Source of the DNA: CAYWRZ01 sp964460845
GTDB lineage: Bacteria; Bacteroidota; Bacteroidia; Flavobacteriales_D; UBA2798
Direction of reading: 5' to 3'
DNA: 64,000 bases
Assembly: GCA_964460845.1 (NCBI GenBank)
Contig: CAYWRZ010000012.1
Location: 1-64,000 of the forward strand
Position numbers and translations under genes: made by a program. The notes below the pieces were generated by a model. That model saw only the letters and a program-made list of their open reading frames with translations, was not told where the DNA came from and searched no databases. The number at the start of each line of letters is the position of its first letter. Position 1 is the stretch's first letter. Shown here one piece after another: positions 35,994 through 44,632 of the stretch.

Positions 35994-38771
35994 ATGGATT
36001 CTTTTCTCGGACAATTAGCCGCTTATATTCTCGAACAGCACCCCCACGATAGGGAGCAGGTGGCGGTGGTATTGCCCAGTCGAAGGGCGGGACTTTTTTT
36101 TCGCAAGCACTTGTCGCAACGTATAGGGAAAACCTTTTTTCCTCCGCAAATCATTACCATCAGCGAGCTGGTAGAAACTCTTTCCGGACAACGCCTGGCC
36201 AATGCGACCGAGCTGGGCTTTATTCTTTATGAAGCCTATCGTGAAACGGAAGGAGAAACGGCCGAGCCTTTTGACAGGTTCAGTAAGTGGGGACAAATTT
36301 TACTGAGCGATTTCAACGAAATTGATCGCTACCTGCTCGATGCCGAAAAAGTATTTGCCGATCTGCGGAATATCCGTGAAATAGAACACTGGAGCTTTCT
36401 CCGCGAAGACCTATCTCCCAACCAGCAGCAATACCTGCTTTTTTGGAACCGACTCTACAAATACTACCTGGCTTTCCAGCAAAAGCTCGAAACCGCTGGC
36501 ATCACTTATCAGGGAAAACTCTACCGTACGCTGGCCACACAGGCCGAAACGCTTGGGCCACAATTACCCTATACAAAAGTCTATTTCGCCGGCTTTAATG
36601 CCTTGTCGGCTTCTGAAGAAAAGCTGATCGATACCTGGATGAAGCAAGGAAAAGCAGACATTTTTTTTGATGCCGATGCATGGTACACCGACAACGAAGC
36701 GCACGAAGCAGGCTTGTTTTTTCGCCGTATCCGGCAAAAGTGGGGCGAAGCGAAATTCCGCTGGAAAAATGAATTTTTCTCGACCCGCAAAGGACGCATC
36801 GAAATTACCGGAGCACCCGGACAGGTGGCACAGGCGCGCGTAGCCGGACAATTGCTCGAACAGCTTTCTGCAAAAGCACCCCTGCACGATATAGCACTTG
36901 TGCTGGCCGACGAAAGTTTGCTGTTGCCCGTACTGCATTCACTGCCCGATGCGGTAAGCAGGGTAAATATCACCATGGGTTACCCGCTTCGGCTCAGCGA
37001 TTATTTTGCACTTTTTCAGGCTTTATTCAGCTTGCATGAGCATAACCGTCTGCGTGAAGACGGCGCTTACCGTATTTATTTCCGCGATTTTCTCGATGTG
37101 CTGCAACAGCCTGTAGTTCGTGGTTTTCTTGGCGACGAAGCCTTGGAAATAGAGCAGGAGCTGATTCGCACAAATCGGGTGTATCTGCGTAGCGCCGACC
37201 TGAAACGCATCGGCGGACCACGTTTTGCACAGCTACGTTTTGTAGTGGAACCCTGGGAAAATATTCCTTCCGATCCGCTTGCCACGTTCGAAAAGCTGAA
37301 CTTGCTTTTTCGCGATTGGTACCAACATACCGCACCCGATAAGCTGGCATTGGAATACGTATTTCTGTTCAGCCGGATTACCGAAAGTTTGCGTGAAATG
37401 TGCACACGCTACCCTTATGTGCAGGAATTACCCGTTTTTAAGCAGTTGTTCCGACAGTATGTGGCGCGCGAAGACATTGCTTTTTTTGGAGAGCCGCTCG
37501 AAGGACTTCAACTGATGGGTATGCTCGAAACGAGAGCGCTCGATTTTCGTAAAGTGATAGTTCTTTCGGTGAATGAAGAAATATTACCCCGTCCGAAATT
37601 CGAGAATTCTTTCATTCCTTTCGACATTAAATCGCGCTATAATTTGCCGGCTTACCGTGAAAAAGAAGCGGTTTTTGCCAATCATTTTTACCGGCTTATT
37701 CAGCGTGCCGAAGAGGTGTACCTCGTGTATAATACGGATCAGGATACCTTCGGTGGTGGCGAGAAAAGCCGTTTTATCCTCCAGCTTGAGCAGGAGCTTC
37801 CGGCACTTAATCCGCAGATCGAACTGGTGAACCGAACGGTACAATTGCCCGCTACTACCGCGGCGATGCAGGCACAGGCAATGCCACGCGATTCTTTTAG
37901 CCAGGCACGCCTGCTTTCGCTGCTGAGCGGAGGCGTGTCCCCTTCGGCATTGAGTACCTTTATTCGTTGTCCACTCGATTTTTATTACCGTTACCTTGCG
38001 GGAATAAGGCAGGCCGAAGCCCTGGAAGAGTCGGCCGACGAGGCGCTGCTGGGAGAGGTAGTGCACACGGTACTGGATGAATTTTATCGCCCTTTTTGTG
38101 GGAAAGTGCTTAGGGCAGCAGACGTAAAAGCGATGCAAACCCGGGTAGAAACCGCTACGTCGGCAGCTTTTCGTAAGCATTTTGGCGAAGCTACAATCGC
38201 CGAAGGGCGTAATCATCTGGTTTATCGGGTGGCTGTACTTTACCTCGATCGTTACCTGAGCGCCGAAGCCGGTTTTTTGGAAAACAGCCTCGAAGCGCTT
38301 ACCATTTTGCATACGGAATATACGCTCGAAGCGCCGCTTACACTCAATTTACCTTCTGGAGAGGTCCAAATCAGGCTGAAAGGGAATGCCGATCGTATTG
38401 ATAAGCTGGGCGATACGTATCGGATTATCGATTATAAGACCGGACGTACCGAACCCCGTAAGCTGGTGGTAAGCGATTGGAACAAGCTGGTCGTTTCGCC
38501 CGAAATGGCCAAAAGTCTTCAGTTGCTGTGTTACGCCTATATGTACCGTTATGCTAACCCCTCACACAGCCCGCTTTTATCGGGCATAGCCTCGTTGCGA
38601 AGTTATTCGCTCGGACTGATGCCGGTAAAAACAGGAGATACGGCATGGATCAGCGAAGAAACCTGGCCGCTCTTTACCGAAGCCATTACCGCATTGGTTA
38701 CGGCCATGTACGATGCTTCAATACCTTTTGCACATAACTCCGAAAGCCGCTTTTGCGAGCTTTGTGTGTAA
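35994..38771 (+). CDS. AddB-like PD-(D/E)XK nuclease / inactive helicase protein
   Basis: The 925-residue protein resembles AddB/RexB of the AddAB recombination nuclease. The N-terminal part (VVLPSRRAGLFFRKHLSQ) has the helicase fold but no Walker A, so it is a non-ATPase helicase-like subunit. The C-terminal nuclease domain has CPLDFYYRYL and the active site around residues 800-815 (NADRID, then IIDYKTG). The protein ends in CELCV. With the Cys of CPLDF this makes three of the four cysteines of the AddB iron-sulfur cluster; the usual last Cys is absent. No AddA is in the window. ATG 35994 was chosen by family start; ATG 35937 is also in frame. Confidence 0.85.
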   Translation: MDSFLGQLAAYILEQHPHDREQVAVVLPSRRAGLFFRKHLSQRIGKTFFPPQIITISELVETLSGQRLANATELGFILYEAYRETEGETAEPFDRFSKWGQILLSDFNEIDRYLLDAEKVFADLRNIREIEHWSFLREDLSPNQQQYLLFWNRLYKYYLAFQQKLETAGITYQGKLYRTLATQAETLGPQLPYTKVYFAGFNALSASEEKLIDTWMKQGKADIFFDADAWYTDNEAHEAGLFFRRIRQKWGEAKFRWKNEFFSTRKGRIEITGAPGQVAQARVAGQLLEQLSAKAPLHDIALVLADESLLLPVLHSLPDAVSRVNITMGYPLRLSDYFALFQALFSLHEHNRLREDGAYRIYFRDFLDVLQQPVVRGFLGDEALEIEQELIRTNRVYLRSADLKRIGGPRFAQLRFVVEPWENIPSDPLATFEKLNLLFRDWYQHTAPDKLALEYVFLFSRITESLREMCTRYPYVQELPVFKQLFRQYVAREDIAFFGEPLEGLQLMGMLETRALDFRKVIVLSVNEEILPRPKFENSFIPFDIKSRYNLPAYREKEAVFANHFYRLIQRAEEVYLVYNTDQDTFGGGEKSRFILQLEQELPALNPQIELVNRTVQLPATTAAMQAQAMPRDSFSQARLLSLLSGGVSPSALSTFIRCPLDFYYRYLAGIRQAEALEESADEALLGEVVHTVLDEFYRPFCGKVLRAADVKAMQTRVETATSAAFRKHFGEATIAEGRNHLVYRVAVLYLDRYLSAEAGFLENSLEALTILHTEYTLEAPLTLNLPSGEVQIRLKGNADRIDKLGDTYRIIDYKTGRTEPRKLVVSDWNKLVVSPEMAKSLQLLCYAYMYRYANPSHSPLLSGIASLRSYSLGLMPVKTGDTAWISEETWPLFTEAITALVTAMYDASIPFAHNSESRFCELCV

Positions 38772-38800
38772 GAATGAATCGCGAAGAATTGGGAGGAAAA

Positions 38801-38840
38801 AAGAAAGCCTGAAAAGAGTCCGGCTGAACTCTTCTCAGGC
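38801..38840 (-). terminator. Long hairpin, terminator of the ftsE-GT-regulator operon
   Basis: GCCTGAAAAGAGT and ACTCTTCTCAGGC pair over ~8 bases (38807-38840). On the minus strand a T-rich run follows. It lies ~105 bases behind the regulator stop; on the plus strand it is also downstream of the nuclease gene but lacks a T-run. Confidence 0.7.
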
Positions 38841-38945
38841 AAACCTGCAAGGAAAATATAAAACCAGTAAAAACAGGAAGTAAGGAGGTAGCTAATCTGC
38901 CTGTTTTCAAGAGTAAGACGCTGAAAATGTAAAAGGGTTGCTTCC

Positions 38946-39629
38946 TTAGGGCGTAAATTTATAGCCTACGCCTCTTACCGAATGAAAATGCCTCGGTTCG
39001 CGGGGGTTTTCTTCAAAATATTTCCGAAAAGCGAGGATATAATTGTCGATGGTACGTGAAGAAGGAAATGCGTCTTCTCCCCATATTTTATCCAAAATAT
39101 CTTCACGCGACACGACCTGATTGGGTTTTTCGGTCAGCATCTTGAGTAAAAGGGTTTCTCTTTTGGTTAGCTCGGCCAGCTTTTCCTCGTTTTTAAAGAT
39201 TTCGTAGGTCAGGAAATTGACGGTAAAAGCGCCGAAAGAAAAATTGTCCTGTGTTTCGGCTTTGCCGTGCCGTTGGATCAGGTTACGCACCCTGAGCAGC
39301 AGCTCTTCGAGGTGAAAAGGCTTTACAAGGTAGTCGTCGGCACCTATTTTGAGTCCGGTAACCCGATCTTCGCCGGTGCCTTTGGCAGTGAGAAAAAGAA
39401 CGGGAGTGCGGGTGTCGCGGCGCCTGAACTCGCGACATATATCGAAGCCGTTGATACCGGGTAGCATCACATCGAGCAGTACCAAATCGTAAGAATGTGT
39501 GTGCAGGGCTTCGAGCGCTTCGCGGCCATTGGCAAAAGCTTCCACGTCATAGCCTTCGATCTCCAGGTTAAGCTTTACTACGTCGAGCAGGTGCTCCTCG
39601 TCTTCGGCTAATAATATCTTCGCTGGCAT
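38946..39629 (-). CDS. OmpR/PhoB-family response regulator, no kinase nearby
   Basis: The 227-residue two-domain regulator has a receiver domain at ~1-120 with acidic E9/D10, phospho-acceptor D53 (LVLLDVMLPG) and Lys in YLVKPFHL. The winged-helix DNA-binding domain is at ~130-227 (LTKRETLLLKMLTEKPNQVV, RTIDNYILAFRKYF, RGVGYKF). ATG 39629 (MPAKILLAEDEE) was chosen. No histidine kinase is in the window, so the partner is unknown. It is the last gene of ftsE-GT-regulator on the minus strand, with 28 bases to the glycosyltransferase gene. Its target sites may include the ppk1 repeats, but this is only a guess. Confidence 0.92.
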   Translation of the reverse strand: MPAKILLAEDEEHLLDVVKLNLEIEGYDVEAFANGREALEALHTHSYDLVLLDVMLPGINGFDICREFRRRDTRTPVLFLTAKGTGEDRVTGLKIGADDYLVKPFHLEELLLRVRNLIQRHGKAETQDNFSFGAFTVNFLTYEIFKNEEKLAELTKRETLLLKMLTEKPNQVVSREDILDKIWGEDAFPSSRTIDNYILAFRKYFEENPREPRHFHSVRGVGYKFTP

Positions 39630-39657
39630 AGTCAAAATTACCCCCAATAACGTGATT

Positions 39658-40569
39658 TTATCGGCGTGCTGTCCTTTTCAATCGCTCCTGTTCGAGGTAG
39701 AGCAGGTAATACAGGCGATAGCTGTCGAATTTTTTTAGGGAAGGATAGGGGCCGGTGAGGTTTTTGAGCAGCGCCTTTTCTTTTTTGAGGAAACGGCGGG
39801 CGAATAAAGGACGGGTCAGCCCCTGGTTCAGCAGGCGGTAAGCCACGTAAAGGGTGTTATCGTGATCGGTTTCCTTGCGTTGTATAAGCTGGTGCAGGTT
39901 GCGGATGGCGTTGCGGGTGTTTTCCAGAAATTTTTCGGCGTTTTCGAGTCCGATATGCCGCAAAGGATTGTCGATATGCACAACCGGAATCCGCTCTTTT
40001 TTGAGCTGGTACCCGAAAAAGGTGTCTTCATGACCGTACCCTTTGATGGTTTCGTCGAGCTTTATCGAGAGGAAAATGGCCTTCGGGACCATAAAATTGT
40101 TGGTCATAAACGAACGGTAGGCGTGAATCTGACGCAGGTTACGGGTCAGGCATTCGCGCTCTTTTCCGTACAGCCAGCGCAGGTAGAGCGCCGGGTCTGT
40201 GGGGGGCTCGGGATCGTAGCTTCGGCCGCCATACACCACCGTGCCGGGTTCGGCTTCCTGCAGGTAATGCCGGATAAAATCGGGGCTTTCTACCTGCGAA
40301 TCGCAATCCATGAACAGCAGATAGGGGAAACGCGCCTCTTCGGCCAGTCGGTTGCGGATGCAGGCACGACCGATATTTTCAGGAAGCTCGGTATAACGCA
40401 CATGAGGCAGCGAAGCGATTTCCCGATTTAGCACTTTAAACGCCTCTTCCGAAGCATCGTCAAGGCAAACCAGCTCGAATTCTTTTCCGCTCTCGGTAGC
40501 TTGTCGGTGAAGCTCGTTCACCAGCTTGCGGATGTCGAAATTGTAAACCGGTATGAGGATCGAAAGCAT
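39658..40569 (-). CDS. Family 2 glycosyltransferase
   Basis: The 303-residue GT-A enzyme starts MLSILIPVYNFDIRKLVNEL. It has the nucleotide-sugar pocket FELVCLDDASEEAF, NIGRACIRNRLAEEA and the DxD-type FMDCDSQ for metal. Further on are GYGHEDTFFGYQLKKE, a GT2 acceptor-side block (ED motif), and HIDNPLRHIGLENAE. It has no membrane helix, so it is probably cytosolic or peripheral. The substrate is unknown. It lies five bases after ftsE and before the response regulator, clearly in one operon. Confidence 0.9.
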   Translation of the reverse strand: MLSILIPVYNFDIRKLVNELHRQATESGKEFELVCLDDASEEAFKVLNREIASLPHVRYTELPENIGRACIRNRLAEEARFPYLLFMDCDSQVESPDFIRHYLQEAEPGTVVYGGRSYDPEPPTDPALYLRWLYGKERECLTRNLRQIHAYRSFMTNNFMVPKAIFLSIKLDETIKGYGHEDTFFGYQLKKERIPVVHIDNPLRHIGLENAEKFLENTRNAIRNLHQLIQRKETDHDNTLYVAYRLLNQGLTRPLFARRFLKKEKALLKNLTGPYPSLKKFDSYRLYYLLYLEQERLKRTARR

Positions 40570-40574
40570 CGGAT

Positions 40575-41297
40575 TTACGAAATAATGGGATTCATGGGGT
40601 TGAAGTGTGCTGCCGGTGTTACTTCGGTAATGCGGAGGTTTTCGCATTTGACAGTGCGGCAGGGGAAACGCTCCATGAGCGTATAATCGTGCGTAGCCAT
40701 AAGCACCGCAGTGCCCTGGCGGCTGATGGCAAACATCAGGTTCAATATTTCGGCCGAAGTTTCGGGGTCGAGGTTGCCGGTAGGTTCATCGGCCAAAATC
40801 AGCTCGGGGTCGTTCACCAGCGCGCGCGCGATAGATACCCGTTGCTGCTCCCCACCCGAAAGCTGGTGCGGCATTTTAAAGCCTTTGGTTTCGAGCCCTA
40901 CCATAAGCAGCAGCTCGTCGATACGGGCATCGGTTTTTTTACGGTCTCTCCAGCCGGTAGCCCGCATCACAAAACGCAGGTTGTCGTGTACCGAACGGTC
41001 GGTAAGCAGTTGGAAATCCTGAAAGACAATGCCGATTTTACGGCGCAGATAGGGGATTTGCCTGCGGCGCAGCTTACGCAAATCGTAGCCGGCCACCGTA
41101 CCTTCGCCCTGTTGCAGGGGAAGCGCACCGTACAGCGTTTTCAGAAAACTGCTTTTTCCGCTGCCCGTTTTACCTACAAGGTAAACGAATTCTTTGCGCT
41201 GAAGGCTGAAATCCACGTCTTTGATAACGAGGTTGTCTTCCTGAAAAATGCTGGCATTTCGGATGACAATAACAGGCGATTCGGTATTTTCAGACAT
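40575..41297 (-). CDS. ftsE: FtsE-like ABC transporter ATPase
   Basis: The 240-residue ABC ATPase has Walker A GKTGSGKS (42-49), Q-loop VFQDFQLL, signature LSGGEQQRVSIARAL, Walker B LILADEPTGNLD and H-loop ATHDYTLM. Its length and the QLLTDRSVHDNL stretch fit FtsE, which with FtsX controls cell-wall hydrolases at division. No ftsX is in the window, which is common in Bacteroidota, where the two are often apart. A lipoprotein-exporter or macrolide-type ATPase (LolD/MacB) is the alternative. Confidence 0.8.
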   Translation of the reverse strand: MSENTESPVIVIRNASIFQEDNLVIKDVDFSLQRKEFVYLVGKTGSGKSSFLKTLYGALPLQQGEGTVAGYDLRKLRRRQIPYLRRKIGIVFQDFQLLTDRSVHDNLRFVMRATGWRDRKKTDARIDELLLMVGLETKGFKMPHQLSGGEQQRVSIARALVNDPELILADEPTGNLDPETSAEILNLMFAISRQGTAVLMATHDYTLMERFPCRTVKCENLRITEVTPAAHFNPMNPIIS

Positions 41298-41474
41298 GGT
41301 AGGGTAACCTGATTTGATTTTCTACGTAAAGTTCGCAAAAAAATACCGTTTGCTTCTCCCGGTTTTCAGCCCCTGTTGTGAAATAATGTTAACAGAAACG
41401 CGTTGAAAACTTAAACCTTTCACACACGATCCCCCCTCTCACCTGCCTAATTTTACTCATTAAAATAAATTAAG

Positions 41475-44400
41475 ATGGCGTATGTTGTGAGTGCCGCACG
41501 CAGGCTGGTCTGTTTGTTGTGCGTGGGGTTGGCGGTATCCGGTGCATGGGCACAAAAAACCACGGTATATACCGACGAAGCTGTCGATTATCGTGCAGGG
41601 CTTGAACTGTACGACAAAGCCAAGTATTCGGCCGCTCAGGAAAAATTTGATCGTGTAATAGCCCAAACACCCGATACGCAGGACGAAGTGCGGATCCTAT
41701 CGGAATATTACCACGCGCTTTGTGCGATGAAGCTTTTTCATCCCGATGCCGAGTACCTGCTTCAGCGTTTTATCGATTTGCATCCCGAATCGCCGCAGGC
41801 AAAAATGGTGTATATGCACCTCGGTCGCCATTTCTACAGCCAAAAGAAATACAAAAAAGCGCTTGAATATTTTGCAAAAGTAGATCGCTTCGATTTGCCC
41901 GAAAACGAACAGGCCGAATATTTTTTCAAAAAAGGATACAGCCATTTCCAACAGGGAGACACCAACCCCGCGGCGATGGCTTTTGCCGAAATCAAAGACA
42001 AGGATACCGAATACAGCGAGCCGGCCCTGTATTATTATTCGCACATCGCTTACCACGAGAACCGGTATCAGGTAGCGCTCGAAGGTTTTGAAAAGCTGCG
42101 TGAAAGCGCCACGTTCAAATCGCTCGTGCCGTATTACATTGCCCAGATTTATTACCTGCAGCAGAAATACGATCGCGTGATCGAATACGCGCCGCCGCTG
42201 CTCGATTCGGCTTCCGAAAAACGTAAGCCCGAGCTGGCACATCTTATCGGAGATTCGTACTACCAGTTGCAGCGCTACGATGTGGCGGTGCCTTACCTCG
42301 AACAGTATATCAAATCTGTTACTCCCACGCGCGAAGAAAATTATCAGATGGGCTATGCTTATTACCGCAGCGGTATGTACCACAAGGCTGCGCCTTATCT
42401 GAATCGCACGGTTAACGGTAACGATGCCATGGCGCAAAACGGCTATTATCACCTGGCCGAATGTTACCTGCGAATGAACGAAAAATCGTTTGCCCGTAAT
42501 GCTTACGAAGGTGCCGCCCGACTTGAAGCCGACCCCAGGGTACAGGAAGATGCTATGTTTTCGTACGCCCGCCTGGCGTATGAATTATCTGATAATCCTT
42601 TCCACGAAGCGATCACCGCTTTGCAGCAATATTTGGAGAAATACCCCAACAGCAGTCGTCGCGACGAAGCCTATTCTTTTCTGATTAACGTGTATCTGAC
42701 TACGCGTAATTACGCCGAAGCCTTGCAGGCTCTCGATAAAATCAAGCAGAAAGATTTCCGGATGCAAACCGCTTATCAGATGGTGGCGTTTAATCGAGGT
42801 GTGGAGCTGTTTCGCAACAATAACTACCGCGAAGCGCTTTCTTTTTTCGAGAAAGTAAAAACCTATCCGATCGACAAAAAGCTCAATTACGAAAGTCGTT
42901 TTTGGATTGCCGAATGCCAGTATGCGCTGCGCGAATACGACAAAGCCATCGGCTCTTACGAAGCTTTTCAGCGCGAACCGGGCGCTTTTTCTTCGGCTTA
43001 TTACAACCTGGCCAATTACAATATGGCCTACGCCTGGTACGACAAAGGGATGGATCAGCTTCAGGCCAATCGCAATGCCGATCTCGCCAGCCTTAATCAA
43101 AGTTTGCTGTTGTTTAGGAAATACGTAGCCGACAAAGACGAACAGGATAAGGTGCGGGTTACCGATGCCAATATTCGCATAGGCGATATTTATTACGTCA
43201 AACGGGAAAATGACAATGCCGTGCAGTTTTACACAGCCGCTTACCGAGGTAGTACAGGCGCACGCGATTATGCCCTTTTCCAGTCGGCGCTTTGCAACAA
43301 TCTGCTGGGCAGGTCGAAAGAGGCAATCAGCTCCTTACGGCAATTGCTCACCGATTTTCCTTCGTCGAAATACGTGCCCGAATCCATTTTTGAAATTGCA
43401 CAGATACACCGTGAAAACGACGAACGCCAGCAGGCCATCGATTATTACCAGCAATACATTTCACGCTATCCTTCCAGCCCGAATGTGCGCAAAGCCCTGG
43501 GCTATATGGCGTTGACCTATTACCGCGACCGCAACTACAAACGTTCCGAAGAGATTTATCGCCGTATGCTCAGCGAATACACCAATCCGGAAGATGTCAA
43601 AACGGCGCTCGACGGACTCAAGCCCGTGCTTACCGAGCAGGGCAGGGTGGACGAATGGGTGGCGCTGGTGCGGCAATATGATAAGCAGGGTGGTTCGGAT
43701 AAAGAAATCGAAAATACGCTGTGGGACCTTGCCGAAAATGCCTACGAAAGCGGCGATTGCGAAAAAGCCATTGTGCAGCTTAACAAATACATCGGTCAGT
43801 TTACCGCCGGTACTTATGCCACACAGGCACATTTTTACCGTGCCGAATGCCTTTACCGCCAGCAGAAAGAAGAGTTGGCGCTGCCCGATTACGAGTACGT
43901 AAGTCGCGTGCCCGGTAATCCTTACCTCGAATATACGCACCTGCGACTGGCTACGGCCTGGTATGCCCGCAAAGACTATCCCCGCTCGCTGGGCCATTTC
44001 CGCGAGCTCGAAAAAGTAGCCGTTCAGCCTTCGATATCGTTCGATGCACAGCTCGGGCTTATGCGCTGCTATTACCTTACCGGCGATTATGCACAGGCAG
44101 AGGTGTATGCGCGCAAGGTGTTGGGCGACGCCGGACTCAAAGACGATCTGCGTTCCGAAGCCCATTTTGTAGCCGCGCAGTCGTTGTTCAGAAAAGAGGA
44201 ACTGAACAAAGCGCTCAGCGATTACCTCCGTGTGGCAGCACTCACCAAAAACGTACGTTGGGCCGAGTCGCGGTACCAGATAGCGCGGATCTATTACCTG
44301 CAGGGCGATTACCGCAAGTCGGAGAAAGAAATTTTCGATTACGCCCAGGTAAAGCCTAACTACGATTACTGGCTGGCTAAAGCCTATATCCTGCTGGCCG

Positions 44401-44621
44401 ATAATTATGTGGCGCTCAACGATCCTTTTCAGGCTAAGGCCACGCTGAAAAGTATTATTGATAACTACAAAGCGGCCGACGAAATCGTGCCGGTGGCCGA
44501 AGAAAAGTACAACCGCATCATCGAGCAGGAAAACCTCCAGAATGAGCGGCGCAACATAGAATCTATAGATGAGTCGGGACTGCCCGGCACAGACTCTGAT
44601 TTTCCCGAAATACAAGATTAA
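41475..44621 (+). CDS. Exported TPR-repeat protein, ~1050 residues
   Basis: The 1048-residue protein has a signal peptide (CLLCVGLAVSGAWA, then Gln), followed by about 20 TPR-like helical pairs all along it (for example YDKAKYSAAQEKFDRVI, KKYKKALEYFAKV, KSKEA-type turns, SLGHFRELEKVAV). Large exported TPR proteins directly in front of an outer-membrane barrel are a recurrent Bacteroidota pair. It probably acts as a periplasmic scaffold. No enzyme domain is visible. The barrel gene begins 5-11 bases after its stop, so one operon. The upstream sequence carries TAATTTTA near 41449-41456, a poor -7 box. Confidence 0.85.
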   Translation: MAYVVSAARRLVCLLCVGLAVSGAWAQKTTVYTDEAVDYRAGLELYDKAKYSAAQEKFDRVIAQTPDTQDEVRILSEYYHALCAMKLFHPDAEYLLQRFIDLHPESPQAKMVYMHLGRHFYSQKKYKKALEYFAKVDRFDLPENEQAEYFFKKGYSHFQQGDTNPAAMAFAEIKDKDTEYSEPALYYYSHIAYHENRYQVALEGFEKLRESATFKSLVPYYIAQIYYLQQKYDRVIEYAPPLLDSASEKRKPELAHLIGDSYYQLQRYDVAVPYLEQYIKSVTPTREENYQMGYAYYRSGMYHKAAPYLNRTVNGNDAMAQNGYYHLAECYLRMNEKSFARNAYEGAARLEADPRVQEDAMFSYARLAYELSDNPFHEAITALQQYLEKYPNSSRRDEAYSFLINVYLTTRNYAEALQALDKIKQKDFRMQTAYQMVAFNRGVELFRNNNYREALSFFEKVKTYPIDKKLNYESRFWIAECQYALREYDKAIGSYEAFQREPGAFSSAYYNLANYNMAYAWYDKGMDQLQANRNADLASLNQSLLLFRKYVADKDEQDKVRVTDANIRIGDIYYVKRENDNAVQFYTAAYRGSTGARDYALFQSALCNNLLGRSKEAISSLRQLLTDFPSSKYVPESIFEIAQIHRENDERQQAIDYYQQYISRYPSSPNVRKALGYMALTYYRDRNYKRSEEIYRRMLSEYTNPEDVKTALDGLKPVLTEQGRVDEWVALVRQYDKQGGSDKEIENTLWDLAENAYESGDCEKAIVQLNKYIGQFTAGTYATQAHFYRAECLYRQQKEELALPDYEYVSRVPGNPYLEYTHLRLATAWYARKDYPRSLGHFRELEKVAVQPSISFDAQLGLMRCYYLTGDYAQAEVYARKVLGDAGLKDDLRSEAHFVAAQSLFRKEELNKALSDYLRVAALTKNVRWAESRYQIARIYYLQGDYRKSEKEIFDYAQVKPNYDYWLAKAYILLADNYVALNDPFQAKATLKSIIDNYKAADEIVPVAEEKYNRIIEQENLQNERRNIESIDESGLPGTDSDFPEIQD

Positions 44622-44632
44622 ACGGTATGTAC

